DNA of 64,000 nucleotides from Diplolepis rosae. Lineage: Eukaryota > Arthropoda > Insecta > Hymenoptera > Diplolepididae. The translations under genes were made by a program, and so were the position numbers. The stretch covers positions 9,248,001 to 9,312,000 of the forward strand of contig JAPYXD010000308.1 in assembly GCA_030998225.1 (NCBI GenBank), read 5' to 3'. Positions 8,926-22,000 of the stretch are shown piece after piece. Under the pieces are notes generated by a model that saw only the letters and a list, made by a program, of their open reading frames with translations, did no database searches and had not been told where the DNA came from. How positions within the stretch are numbered: position 1 is the first letter of the stretch; each line of letters opens with the position of its first letter.

Positions 8926-11885
8926 AAGTTGCCCAAAAATTTCAAAAACCAACTTTTCAAAAGTTCCAATAGTTCTGATCAGAGTTCTTTTCCCTCCGGA
9001 ATAGTTCTGCAAAAAGCCTAATAACATTTTTGTGGCGATCATAATTTCAAAAGCTATTGCACTTCAAAGTTGCCCAAAAATTTCAAAAACCAACTTTTGA
9101 AATGTTCCAATAGTTCTGATCAGAGTTCTTTTCCCTCTGTAATAGTTCTGCAAAAAAGCCTAATAACATTTTTCCCTGCAATCAAAATCTAAAATGCTAT
9201 GGCACTTTGAAGTTGCCCAAAAATTATGTAAAACCAAATTTTAAAAAGTCCCAAGAGTTCCTATCAGAGTTCTGTTCACCGCCGGAATAGTTCTGCAAAT
9301 AAGCCTAATAACATTTTTCGCTGAGATCATAATCCAAAAAGCTATAGCACTTCAAAGTTGCCCAAAAATTTCAAAAACCAACTTTTGAAAAGTTCCAATA
9401 GTTCTGATCAGAGTTCTTTTCCCTCTGTAATAGTTCTGCAAAAAAGCCTAATAACATTTTTCGCTGCAATCAAAATCTAAAATGCTATGGCACTTTGAAG
9501 TTGCCCAAAAATTATGAAAACCAAATTTTAAACAGTCCCAAGAGTTTCTATCAGAGTTCTGTTCACCCCCGGAATAGTTCTGCAAAAAAGCCTAATTAAA
9601 TTTTTCGCTGCAATCAAAATCTAAAATGCTATGGCACTTTGAAGTTGACCAAAAATTATGAAAACCAAATTTTAAAAAGTCCCAAGAGTTCCGATCAGAG
9701 TTCTGTTCACCCCCGGAATAGTTCTGCAAAAAAGCCTAATAGCATTTTTCGCTGCAATCAAAATCTAAAATGCTATAGCACTTCAAAGTTGCCCAAAAAT
9801 TTGAAAAACCAAATTTTGAAAAGTCCCAAGAGTTCCGATCAGAGTTCTGTTCACCCCCTGAACAGTTCTGCAAAAAAGCCTAATAAAATTTTTCGCTGCA
9901 ATCAAAATCTAAAATGCTATGGCACTTTGAAGTTGCCCAAAAATTATGAAAACCAAATTTTAAACAGTCCCAAGAGTTCCTATCAGAGTTCTGTTCACCC
10001 CCGGAATAGTTCTGCAAATAAGCCTAATAACATTTTTCGCTGAGATCATAATCCAAAAAGCTATAGCACTTCAAAGTTGCCCAAAAAATGTCAAAAACCA
10101 AATTTTGAAAATTTCCAATAGTTCTGATCAGAGTTCTTTTCCCTCTGTAATAGTTCTGCAAAAAAGCCTAATAACATTTTTCGCTGCAATCAAAATCTAA
10201 AATGCTATAGCACTTCAAAGTTGCCCAAAAATTTGAAAAACCAAATTTTGAAAAGTCCCAAGAGTTCCGATCAGAGTTCTTTTCCCTCTGTAATAGTTTT
10301 GCAAAAAAGCCTAATAACATTTTTCGCTGCAATCAAAATCTAAAATGCTATGGCACTTTGAAGTTGCCCAAAAATTATGAAAACCAAATTTTAAAAAGTC
10401 CCAAGAGTTCCTATCAGAGTTCTGTTCACCGCCGGAATAGTTCTGCAAATAAGCCTAATAACATTTTTCGCTGAGATCATAATCCAAAAAGCTATAGCAC
10501 TTCAAAGTTGCCCAAAAATTTCAAAAACCAACTTTTGAAAAGTTCCAATAGTTCTGATCAGAGTTCTTTTCCCTCTGTAATAGTTCTGCAAAAAAGCCTA
10601 ATAACATTTTTCGCTGCAATCAAAATCTAAAATGCTATGGCACTTTGAAGTTGCCCAAAAATTATGAAAACCAAATTTTAAACAGTCCCAAGAGTTCCTA
10701 TCAGAGTTCTGTTCAACCCGGAATAGTTCTGCAAATAAGCCTAATAACATTTTTCGCTGGGATCAAAATCTAAAATGCTATGGCACTTTGAAGTTGCCCA
10801 AAAATTATGAAAACCAAATTTTAAACAGTCCCAAGAGTTACTATCAGAGTTCTGTTCACCCCCGGAATAGTTCTGCAAATAAGCCTAATAACATTTTTCG
10901 CTGAGATCATAATCCAAAAAGCTATAGCACTTCAAAGTTGCCCAAAAATTTCAAAAACCAACTTTTCAAAAGTTCCAATAGTTCTGATCAGAGTTCTTTT
11001 CCCTCTGTAATAGTTCTGCAAAAAAGCCTAATAAAATTTTTCGCTGCAATCAAAATCTAAAATGCTATGGCACTTTGAAGTTGCCCAAAAATTATGAAAA
11101 CTAAATTTTAAACAGTCCCAAGAGTTCCTATCAGAGTTCTGTTCACCCCCGGAATAGTTCTGCAAATAAGCCTAATAACATTTTTCGCTGAGATCATAAT
11201 CCAAAAAGCTATAGCACTTCAAAGTTGCCCAAAAATTTCAAAAACCAAAGTTTGAAAAGTTCCAATATTTCTGATCAGCGTTCTGTTCCCTCCGGAATAG
11301 TTCTGCAAAAAAGCAAGATGACATTTTTCGCTGCGATCAAAGTCCAAAAAGCTATAGCACTTCAAAGTTGCCCAAAAATTTTAAAAACAAAATTTGTTAA
11401 GTTCCAATAGTTCTGATCAGTGTTGTTTTCCCTCCGGAATAGTTCTGCAAAAAAGCCTAATAACATTTTTGTGGCGATCATAATTTCAAAAGCTATTGCA
11501 CTTCAAAGTTGCCCAAAAATTTCAAAAACCAACTTTTGAAATGTTCCAATAGTTCTGATCAGAGTTCTTTTCCCTCTGTAATAGTTCTGCAAAAAAGCCT
11601 AATAACATTTTTCCCTGCAATCAAAATCTAAAATGCTATGGCACTTTGAAGTTGCCCAAAAATTATGAAAACCAAATTTTAAACAGTCCCAAGAGTTCCT
11701 ATCAGAGTTCTGTTCACCCCCGGAATAGTTCTGCAAATAAGCCTAATAACATTTTTCGCTGAGATCATAATCCAAAAAGCTATAGCACTTCAAAGTTGCC
11801 CAAAAATTATGAAAACCAAATTTTAAAAAGTCCCATGAGTTCCTATCAGAGTTCTGTTCACCCCGGAATAGTTCTGCAAATAAGC

Positions 11886-13165
11886 CTAACAACATTTTTC
11901 GCTGAGATCATAATCCAAAAAGCTATAGCACTTCAAAGTTGCCCAAAAATTTGAAAAACCAAATTTTGAAAAGTCCCAAGAGTTCCGATCAGAGTTCTGT
12001 TCACCCCCTGAACAATTCTGCAAAAAAGCCTAATAAAATTTTTCGCTGCAATCAAAATCTAAAATGCTATGGCACTTTGAAGTTGCCCAAAAATTATGAA
12101 AACCAAATTTTAAAAAGTCCCAAGAGTTCACCGCCGGAATAGTTCTGCAAATAAGCCTAATAACATTTTTCGCTGAGATCATAATCCAAAAAGCTATAGC
12201 ACTTCAAAGTTGCCCAAAAATTATGAAAACCAAATTTTAAACAGTCCCATGAGTTCCTATCAGAGTTCTGTTCTCCCCCGGAATAGTTCTGCAAATAAGC
12301 CTAATAACATTTTTCGCTGAGATCATAATCCAAAAAGCTATAGCACTTGAAAGTTGCCCAAAAATGTCAAAAACAAACTTTAAAAAGTTCCAATAGTTCT
12401 GATCAGAGTTCTTTTCCCTCTGTAATAGTTTTGCAAAAAAGCCTAATAACTTTTTTCGCTGCAATCAAAATCTAAAATGCTATGGCACTTTGAAGTTGCC
12501 CAAAAATTATGAAAACCAAATTTTAAACAGTCCCAAGAGTTCCTATCAGAGTTCTGTTCACCCCCGGAATAGTTCTGCAAATAAGCCTAATAACATTTTT
12601 CGCTGAGATCATAATCCAAAAAGCTATAGCACTTGAAAGTTGCCCAAAAATGTCAAAAACCAAATTTTGAAAATTTCCAATAGTTCTGATCAGAGTTCTT
12701 TTCCCTCTGTAATAGTTCTGCAAAAAAGCCTAATAACATTTTTCGCTGCAATCAAAATCTAAAATGCTATAGCACTTCAAAGTTGCCCAAAAATTTGAAA
12801 AACCAAATTTTGAAAAGTCCCAAGAGTTCCGATCAGAGTTCTGTTCACCCCCTGAACAGTTCTGCAAAAAAGCCTAATAAAATTTTTCGCTGCAATCAAA
12901 ATCTAAAATGCTATGGCACTTTGAAGTTGCCCAAAAATTATGAAAACCAAATTTTAAACAGTCCCAAGAGTTACTATCAGAGTTCTGTTCACCCCCGGAA
13001 TAGTTCTGCAAATAAGCCTAATAACATTTTTCGCTGAGATCATAATCCAAAAAGCTATAGCACTTCAAAGTTGCCCAAAAATTTCAAAAACCAAATTTTG
13101 AAAATTTCCAATAGTTCTGATCAGAGTTCTTTTCCCTCTGTAATAGTTCTGCAAAAAAGCCTAAT
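11886..13165 (+). repeat. Higher-order block I, right copy (partner 5161-6440)
   Basis: This is the partner of 5161-6440, with the same diagnostic variants in the same order. The copies diverge at about 13165, where a rare monomer with AAAATAGCCCAAAAATTCG follows here but not at 6440. The 18.2-19.07 kb segment is a related copy of 11.2-12.46 kb that lacks three consecutive monomers, including the 127-bp one (offset changes from 7017 to 6603). Confidence 0.85.
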
Positions 13166-13325
13166 AACATTTTTTGTTGCGATCATAATCTAAAAAGCTA
13201 TAGCACTTCAAAATAGCCCAAAAATTCGAAAAACAAAATTTTGAAAATTCCCAAGAGTTCCGATCAGAGTCCTGTTCACCCCCGGAACAGTTCTGCAAAA
13301 AAGCACTATTAAATTTTTCGCTGCA
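13165..13325 (+). repeat. Rare monomer variant with AAAATAGCCC and ATTCGAAAAAC
   Basis: This variant carries TTTTTTGTTGCGATC, CTTCAAAATAGCCC, ATTCGAAAAACAAAATTTTG and CAGAGTCCTGTTCACC. Parts recur at about 22380-22470 and 61665-61730, each time joined to different neighbours. That suggests exchange breakpoints within monomers. Confidence 0.8.
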
Positions 13326-14590
13326 ATCAAAATCTAAAATGCTATGGCACTTTGAAGTTGCCCAAAAATTATGTAAAACCAAATTTTAAAAAGTCCCAAG
13401 AGTTCCTATCAGAGTTCTGTTCACCGCCGGAATAGTTCTGCAAATAAGCCTAATAACATTTTTCGCTGAGATCATAATCCAAAAAGATATAGCACTTCAA
13501 AGTTGCCCAAAAATTTCAAAAACCAACTTTTGAAAAGTTCCAATAGTTCTGATCAGAGTTCTTTTCCCTCTGTAATAGTTCTGCAAAAAAGCCTAATAAC
13601 ATTTTTCGCTGCAATCAAAATCTAAAATGCTATGGCACTTTGAAGTTGCCCAAAAATTATGAAAACCAAATTTTAAACAGTCCCAAGAGTTCCTATCAGA
13701 GTTCTGTTCACCCCCGGAATAGTTCTGCAAATAAGCCTAATAACATTTTTCGCTGCAATCAAAATCTAAAATGCTATGGCACTTTGAAGTTGCCCAAAAA
13801 TTATGAAAACCAAATTTTAAACAGTCCCAAGAGTTCCTATCAGAGTTCTGTTCACCCCCGGAATAGTTCTGCAAATAAGCCTAATAACATTTTTCGCTGA
13901 GATCATAATCCAAAAAGCTATAGCACTTCAAAGTTGCCCAAAAATTTCAAAAACCAACTTTTGAAAAGTTCCAATAGTTCTGATCAGAGTTCTTTTCCCT
14001 CTGTAATAGTTCTGCAAAAAAGCCTAATAACATTTTTCGCTGCAATCAAAATCTAAAATGCTATAGCACTTCAAAGTTGCCCAAAAATTTGAAAAACCAA
14101 ATTTTGAAAAGTCCCAAGAGTTCCGATCAGAGTTCTGTTCACCCCCTGAACAGTTCTGCAAAAAAGCCTAATAAAATTTTTCGCTGCAATCAAAATCTAA
14201 AATGCTATGGCACTTTGAAGTTGCCCAAAAATTATGTAAAACCAAATTTTAAAAAGTCCCAAGAGTTCCTATCAGAGTTCTGTTCACCGCCGGAATAGTT
14301 CTGCAAATAAGCCTAATAACATTTTTCGCTGAGATCATAATCCAAAAAGCTATAGCACTTCAAAGTTGCCCAAAAATTTCAAAAACCAACTTTTGAAAAG
14401 TTCCAATAGTTCTGATCAGAGTTCTTTTCCCTCTGTAATAGTTCTGCAAAAAAGCCTAATAACATTTTTCGCTGCAATCAAAATCTAAAATGCTATGGCA
14501 CTTTGAAGTTGACCAAAAATTATGAAAACCAAATTTTAAAAAGTCCCAAGAGTTCCGATCAGAGTTCTGTTCACCCCCGGAATAGTTCTG

Positions 14591-16226
14591 CAAAAAAGCC
14601 TAATAAAATTTTTCGCTGCAATCAAAATCTAAAATGCTATGGCACTTTGAAGTTGCCCAAAAATTATGAAAACTAAATTTTAAACAGTCCCAAGAGTTCC
14701 TATCAGAGTTCTGTTCACCCCCGGAATAGTTCTGCAAATAAGCCTAATAACATTTTTCGCTGAGATCATAATCCAAAAAGCTATAGCACTTCAAAGTTGC
14801 CCAAAAATTTCAAAAACCAAAGTTTGAAAAGTTCCAATATTTCTGATCAGCGTTCTGTTCCCTCCGGAATAGTTCTGCAAAAAAGCAAGATGACATTTTT
14901 CGCTGCGATCAAAGTCCAAAAAGCTATAGCACTTCAAAGTTGCCCAAAAATTTTAAAAACAAAATTTGTTAAGTTCCAATAGTTCTGATCAGTGTTGTTT
15001 TCCCTCCGGAATAGTTCTGCAAAAAAGCCTAATAACATTTTTGTGGCGATCATAATTTCAAAAGCTATTGCACTTCAAAGTTGCCCAAAAATTTCAAAAA
15101 CCAACTTTTGAAATGTTCCAATAGTTCTGATCAGAGTTCTTTTCCCTCTGTAATAGTTCTGCAAAAAAGCCTAATAACATTTTTCCCTGCAATCAAAATC
15201 TAAAATGCTATGGCACTTTGAAGTTGCCCAAAAATTATGAAAACCAAATTTTAAAAAGTCCCAAGAGTTCCTATCAGAGTTCTGTTCACCGCCGGAATAG
15301 TTCTGCAAATAAGCCTAATAACATTTTTCGCTGAGATCATAATCCAAAAAGCTATAGCACTTCAAAGTTGCCCAAAAATTTCAAAAACCAACTTTTGAAA
15401 AGTTCCAATAGTTCTGATCAGAGTTCTTTTCCCTCTGTAATAGTTCTGCAAAAAAGCCTAATAACATTTTTCGCTGCAATCAAAATCTAAAATGCTATGG
15501 CACTTTGAAGTTGCCCAAAAATTATGAAAACCAAATTTTAAAAAGTCCCAAGAGTTCCGATCAGAGTTCTGTTCACCCCCGGAATAGTTCTGCAAAAAAG
15601 CCTAATAAAATTTTTCGCTGCAATCAAAATCTAAAATGCTATGGCACTTTGAAGTTGCCCAAAAATTATGAAAACCAAATTTTAAACAGTCCCAAGAGTT
15701 CCTATCAGAGTTCTGTTCACCCCCGGAATAGTTCTGCAAATAAGCCTAATAACATTTTTCGCTGAGATCATAATCCAAAAAGCTATAGCACTTCAAAGTT
15801 GCCCAAAAATTTCAAAAACAAACTTTAAAAAGTTCCAATAGTTCTGATCAGAGTTCTGTTCACCCCCGGAATAGTTCTGCAAATAAGCCTAATAACATTT
15901 TTCGCATGCAATCAAAATCTAAAATGCTATGGCACTTTGAAGTTGCCCAAAAATTATGAAAACCAAATTTTAAACAGTCCCAACAGTTCCTATCAGAGTT
16001 CTGTTCACCCCCGGAATAGTTCTGCAAATAAGCCTAATAACATTTTTCGCTGAGATCATAATCCAAAAAGCTATAGCACTTCAAAGTTGCCCAAAAATTT
16101 CAAAAACCAAAGTTTGAAAAGTTCCAATATTTCTGATCAGCGTTCTGTTCCCTCCGGAATAGTTCTGCAAAAAAGCAAGATGACATTTTTCGCTGCGATC
16201 AAAGTCCAAAAAGCTATAGCACTTCA
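14591..16226 (+). repeat. Higher-order block III, right copy (partner 7290-8925)
   Basis: This is the partner of 7290-8925 with the same order of subtypes. It ends where the right copy continues into an E monomer (16230) and the left copy into a family B monomer (8930). Confidence 0.84.
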
Positions 16227-16512
16227 AAGTTGCCCAAAAATTTTAAAAACAAAATTTGTTAAGTTCCAATAGTTCTGATCAGTGTTGTTTTCCCTCCGGA
16301 ATAGTTCTGCATAATAGCCTAATTACATTTTTGTGGCGATCATAATTTGAAAAGCTATTGCACTTCAAAGTTGCCCAAAAATATCAAAAACCAACTTTTT
16401 GAAATGTTCCAATAGTTCTGATCAGACTTCTTTTCCCTCTGTAATAGTTCTGCAAAAAAGCCTAATAACATTTTTCGCTGCAATCAAAATCTAAAATGCT
16501 ATGGCACTTTGA

Positions 16513-16656
16513 AGTTGCCCAAAAATTATGAAAACCAAATTTTAAACAGTCCCAAGAGTTCCTATCAGAGTTCTGTTCACCCCCGGAATAGTTCTGCAAA
16601 TAAGCCTAATAACATTTTTCGCTGCAATCAAAATCTAAAATGCTATGGCACTTTGA
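16513..16656 (+). repeat. Representative monomer of family A (144 bp)
   Basis: Counted from AGTTGCCC to the next AGTTGCCC. Diagnostic pieces in order are AATTATGAAAACC, TTTTAAACAGTCCCAAG, TTCCTATCAGAG, TTCACCCCCGGAATAG, CTGCAAATAAGCC and CATTTTTCGCTG. The length is a multiple of three. In family A the TGATCA palindrome of family B is broken to CTATCA. Hundreds of near-identical copies occur, often alternating with family B. Confidence 0.93.
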
Positions 16657-16800
16657 AGTTGCCCAAAAATTATGAAAACCAAATTTTAAACAGTCCCAAG
16701 AGTTCCTATCAGAGTTCTGTTCACCCCCGGAATAGTTCTGCAAATAAGCCTAATAACATTTTTCGCTGCAATCAAAATCTAAAATGCTATAGCACTTCAA

Positions 16801-16944
16801 AGTTGCCCAAAAATTTGAAAAACCAAATTTTGAAAAGTCCCAAGAGTTCCGATCAGAGTTCTGTTCACCCCCTGAACAGTTCTGCAAAAAAGCCTAATAA
16901 AATTTTTCGCTGCAATCAAAATCTAAAATGCTATGGCACTTTGA
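16801..16944 (+). repeat. Representative monomer of subtype C (CCCCCTGAACAG)
   Basis: This 144-bp monomer carries ATTTGAAAAACC, GTCCCAAGAGTTCCGATCAG, TTCACCCCCTGAACAG and AATAAAATTTTTCGC. It recurs for example near 5280, 6125, 6555, 9855, 12845, 14145, 19450, 27050, 34355, 36510, 39095, 50115, 52550, 53265, 53700 and 55135. It combines features of family A (CCCCC) and family B (GATCAG), which suggests origin by exchange between them. Confidence 0.85.
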
Positions 16945-17088
16945 AGTTGCCCAAAAATTATGAAAACCAAATTTTAAACAGTCCCAAGAGTTCCGATCAG
17001 AGTTCTGTTCACCCCCGGAATAGTTCTGCAAATAAGCCTAATAACATTTTTCGCTGAGATCATAATCCAAAAAGCTATAGCACTTCAA

Positions 17089-17231
17089 AGTTGCCCAAAA
17101 ATTTCAAAAACCAAATTTTGAAAATTTCCAATAGTTCTGATCAGAGTTCTTTTCCCTCTGTAATAGTTCTGCAAAAAAGCCTAATAACATTTTTCGCTGC
17201 AATCAAAATCTAAAATGCTATAGCACTTCAA
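17089..17231 (+). repeat. Representative monomer of family B (143 bp)
   Basis: Diagnostic pieces are ATTTCAAAAACC, TTCCAATAGTTCTGATCAG, TTCTTTTCCCTCTGTAATAG, CTGCAAAAAAGCC and CGCTGCAATCAAAATC. The monomer carries the 10-bp palindrome TCTGATCAGA. The decamer AATAGTTCTG occurs twice, 32 bp apart. This copy has the AAATTTTGAAAATTTCC version; the commoner version has AACTTTTGAAAAGTTCC or AACTTTTCAAAAGTTCC. Confidence 0.92.
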
Positions 17232-18241
17232 AGTTGCCCAAAAATTTGAAAAACCAAATTTTGAAAAGTCCCAAGAGTTCCGATCAGAGTTCTTTTCCCT
17301 CTGTAATAGTTCTGCAAAAAAAGCCTAATAACATTTTTCGCTGCAATCAAAATCTAAAATGCTATGGCACTTTGAAGTTGCCCAAAAATTATGTAAAACC
17401 AAATTTTAAAAAGTCCCAAGAGTTCCTATCAGAGTTCTGTTCACCGCCGGAATAGTTCTGCAAATAAGCCTAATAACATTTTTCGCTGAGATCATAATCC
17501 AAAAAGCTATAGCACTTCAAAGTTGCCCAAAAATTTCAAAAACCAACTTTTGAAAAGTTCCAATAGTTCTGATCAGAGTTCTTTTCCCTCTGTAATAGTT
17601 CTGCAAAAAAGCCTAATAACATTTTTCGCTGCAATCAAAATCTAAAATGCTATGGCACTTTGAAGTTGCCCAAAAATTATGAAAACCAAATTTTAAACAG
17701 TCCCAAGAGTTCCTATCAGAGTTCTGTTCACCCCCGGAATAGTTCTGCAAAAAAGCCTAATAACATTTTTCGCTGGGATCAAAATCCAAAATGCTATGGC
17801 ACTTTGAAGTTGCCCAAAAATTATGAAAACCAAATTTTAAACAGTCCCAAGAGTTACTATCAGAGTTCTGTTCACCCCCGGAATAGTTCTGCAAATAAGC
17901 CTAATAACATTTTTCGCTGAGATCATAATCCAAAAAGCTATAGCACTTCAAAGTTGCCCAAAAAATTTCAAAAACCAACTTTTCAAAAGTTCCAATAGTT
18001 CTGATCAGAGTTCTTTTCCCTCTGTAATAGTTCTGCAAAAAAGCCTAATAAAATTTTTCGCTGCAATCAAAATCTAAAATGCTATGGCACTTTGAAGTTG
18101 CCCAAAAATTATGAAAACTAAATTTTAAACAGTCCCAAGAGTTCCTATCAGAGTTCTGTTCACCCCCGGAATAGTTCTGCAAATAAGCCTAATAACATTT
18201 TTCGCTGAGATCATAATCCAAAAAGCTATAGCACTTCAAAG

Positions 18242-19067
18242 TTGCCCAAAAATTTCAAAAACCAAAGTTTGAAAAGTTCCAATATTTCTGATCAGCGTTC
18301 TGTTCCCTCCGGAATAGTTCTGCAAAAAAGCAAGATGACATTTTTCGCTGCGATCAAAGTCCAAAAAGCTATAGCACTTCAAAGTTGCCCAAAAATTTTA
18401 AAAACAAAATTTGTTAAGTTCCAATAGTTCTGATCAGTGTTGTTTTCCCTCCGGAATAGTTCTGCAAAAAAGCCTAATAACATTTTTGTGGCGATCATAA
18501 TTTCAAAAGCTATTGCACTTCAAAGTTGCCCAAAAATTTCAAAAACCAACTTTTGAAATGTTCCAATAGTTCTGATCAGAGTTCTTTTCCCTCTGTAATA
18601 GTTCTGCAAAAAAGCCTAATAACATTTTTCCCTGCAATCAAAATCTAAAATGCTATGGCACTTTGAAGTTGCCCAAAAATTATGAAAACCAAATTTTAAA
18701 CAGTCCCAAGAGTTCCTATCAGAGTTCTGTTCACCCCCGGAATAGTTCTGCAAATAAGCCTAATAACATTTTTCGCTGAGATCATAATCCAAAAAGCTAT
18801 AGCACTTCAAAGTTGCCCAAAAATTATGAAAACCAAATTTTAAACAGTCCCATGAGTTCCTATCAGAGTTCTGTTCTCCCCCGGAATAGTTCTGCAAATA
18901 AGCCTAATAACATTTTTCGCTGAGATCATAATCCAAAAAGCTATAGCACTTGAAAGTTGCCCAAAAATGTCAAAAACAAACTTTAAAAAGTTCCAATAGT
19001 TCTGATCAGAGTTCTTTTCCCTCTGTAATAGTTTTGCAAAAAAGCCTAATAACTTTTTTCGCTGCAA
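18242..19067 (+). repeat. Higher-order block IV, left copy (partner 20393-21221)
   Basis: The offset is 2151 bp (15 monomers). D-E-F is followed by two family A monomers and a G monomer in both. The right copy carries private changes (TCTCAAAAAAACCAAG at about 20471, CACCACCGG at 21027, AATTCCAATGG at 21140). A shorter version without one A monomer lies at 28425-29106. Confidence 0.82.
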
Positions 19068-22000
19068 TCAAAATCTAAAATGCTATGGCACTTTGAAGTT
19101 GCCCAAAAATTATGAAAACCAAATTTTAAACAGTCCCAAGAGTTCCGATCAGAGTTCTGTTCACCCCCGGAATAGTTCTGCAAATAAGCCTAATAACATT
19201 TTTCGCTGAGATCATAATCCAAAAAGCTATAGCACTTCAAAGTTGCCCAAAAATTTCAAAAACCAAATTTTGAAAATTTCCAATAGTTCTGATCAGAGTT
19301 CTTTTCCCTCTGTAATAGTTCTGCAAAAAAGCCTAATAACATTTTTCGCTGCAATCAAAATCTAAAATGCTATAGCACTTCAAAGTTGCCCAAAAATTTG
19401 AAAAACCAAATTTTGAAAAGTCCCAAGAGTTCCGATCAGAGTTCTGTTCACCCCCTGAACAGTTCTGCAAAAAAGCCTAATAAAATTTTTCGCTGCAATC
19501 AAAATCTAAAATGCTATGGCACTTTGAAGTTGCCCAAAAATTATGTAAAACCAAATTTTAAAAAGTCCCAAGAGTTCCTATCAGAGTTCTGTTCACCGCC
19601 GGAATAGTTCTGCAAATAAGCCTAATAACATTTTTCGCTGAGATCATAATCCAAAAAGCTATAGCACTTCAAAGTTGCCCAAAAATTTCAAAAACCAACT
19701 TTTGAAAAGTTCCAATAGTTCTGATCAGAGTTCTTTTCCCTCTGTAATAGTTCTGCAAAAAAGCCTAATAACATTTTTCGCTGCAAACAAAATCTAAATG
19801 CAATGGCACTTTGAAGTTGCCCAAAAATTTTTAAAACCAAATTTTAAACAGTCCCAAGAGTTCCTATCAGAGTTCTGTTCGCCCCCGGAATAGTTCTGCA
19901 AATAAGCCTAATAACATTTTTCGCTGAGATCAAAATCTAAAATGCTATGGCACTTTGAAGTTGCCCAAAAATTATGAAAACCAAATTTTAAACAGTCCCA
20001 AGAGTTCCTATCAGAGTTCTGTTCACCCCCGGAATAGTTCTGCAAATAAGCCTAATAACATTTTTTCGCTGAGATCATAATCCAAAAAGCTATAGTACTT
20101 CAAAGTTGCCCAAAAATTTCAAAAACCAACTTTTCAAAAGTTCCAATAATTCTGATCAGAGTTCTTTTCCCTCTGTAATAGTTCTGCAAAAAAGCCTAAT
20201 AAAATTTTTCGCTGCAATCAAAATCTAAAATGCTATGGCACTTTGAAGTTGCCCAAAAATTATGAAAACTAAATTTTAAACAGTCCCAAGAGTTCCTATC
20301 AGAGTTCTGTTCACCCCCGGAATAGTTCTGCAAATAAGCCTAATAACATTTTTCGCTGAGATCATAATCCAAAAAGCTATAGCACTTCAAAGTTGCCCAA
20401 AAATTTCAAAAACCAAAGTTTGAAAAGTTCCAATATTTCTGATCAGCGTTCTGTTCCCTCCGGAATAGTTCTCAAAAAAACCAAGATGACATTTTTCGCT
20501 GCGATCAAAGTCCAAAAAGCTATAGCACTTCAAAGTTGCCCAAAAATTTTAAAAACAAAATTTGTTAAGTTCCAATAGTTCTGATCAGTGTTGTTTTCCC
20601 TCCGGAATAGTTCTGCAAAAAAGCCTAATAACATTTTTGTGGCGATCATAATTTCAAAAGCTATTGCACTTCAAAGTTGCCCAAAAATTTCAAAAACCAA
20701 CTTTTGAAATGTTCCAATAGTTCTGATCAGAGTTCTTTTCCCTCTGTAATAGTTCTGCAAAAAAGCCTAATAACATTTTTCCCTGCAATCAAAATCTAAA
20801 ATGCTATGGCACTTTGAAGTTGCCCAAAAATTATGAAAACCAAATTTTAAACAGTCCCAAGAGTTCCTATCAGAGTTCTGTTCACCCCCGGAATAGTTCT
20901 GCAAATAAGCCTAATAACATTTTTCGCTGAGATCATAATCCAAAAAGCTATAGCACTTCAAAGTTGCCCAAAAATTATGAAAACCAAATTTTAAACAGTC
21001 CCATGAGTTCCTATCAGAGTTCTGTTCACCACCGGAATAGTTCTGCAAATAAGCCTAATAACATTTTTCGCTGAGATCATAATCCAAAAAGCTATAGCAC
21101 TTGAAAGTTGCCCAAAAATGTCAAAAACAAACTTTAAAAAATTCCAATGGTTCTGATCAGAGTTCTTTTCCCTCTGTAATAGTTTTGCAAAAAGCCTAAT
21201 AAAATTTTTCGCTGCAATCAAAATCTAAAATGCTATGGCACTTTGAAGTTGCCCAAAAATTATGAAAAACAAAATTTTAAACAGTAGCAAGAGTTCCTAT
21301 AAGAGTTCTGTTCTCACACTGAATAGTTCTGCAAATAAGCCTAATAACATTTTTCGCTGAGATCATAATCCAAAAAGCTATAGCACTTCAAAGTTGCCCT
21401 AAAATTTCAAAAACCAACTTTTGAAAACTTCCAATAGTTCCTATCAGAGTTCTTTTCCCTCTGTAATAGTTCTGCAAATAAGCCTAATAACATTTTTTCG
21501 CTGAGATCATAATCCAAAAAGCTATAGCACTTCAAAGTTGCCCAAAAATTTCAAAAACCAACTTTTGAAAAGTTCCATTAGTTCTGATCAGAGTTCTGTT
21601 CACCCCCGGAATAGTTCTGCAAAAAAGCCTAATTACATTTTTCGCTGCAATCAAAATCTAAAATGCTATGGCACTTTGAAGTTGCCCAAAAATTATGAAA
21701 ACCAAATTTTAAAAAGTCCCATAATTTCCTATCTGAGTTCTGTTCACCCCCGGAATAGTTCTGCAAATAAGCCTAATAACATTTTTCGCTGAGATCATAA
21801 TCCAAAAAGCTATAGCACTTCAAAGTTGCCCAAAAATTTCAAAAACCAACTTTTGAAAACTTCCAATAGTTCCGATCAGAGTTCTTTTCCTCTGTAATAG
21901 TTCTGCAAAAAAGCCTAATAACATTTTTCGCTGCAATCAAAATCTAAAATGCTATAGCACTTCAAAGTTGCCCAAAAATTTGAAAAACCAAATTTTGAAA

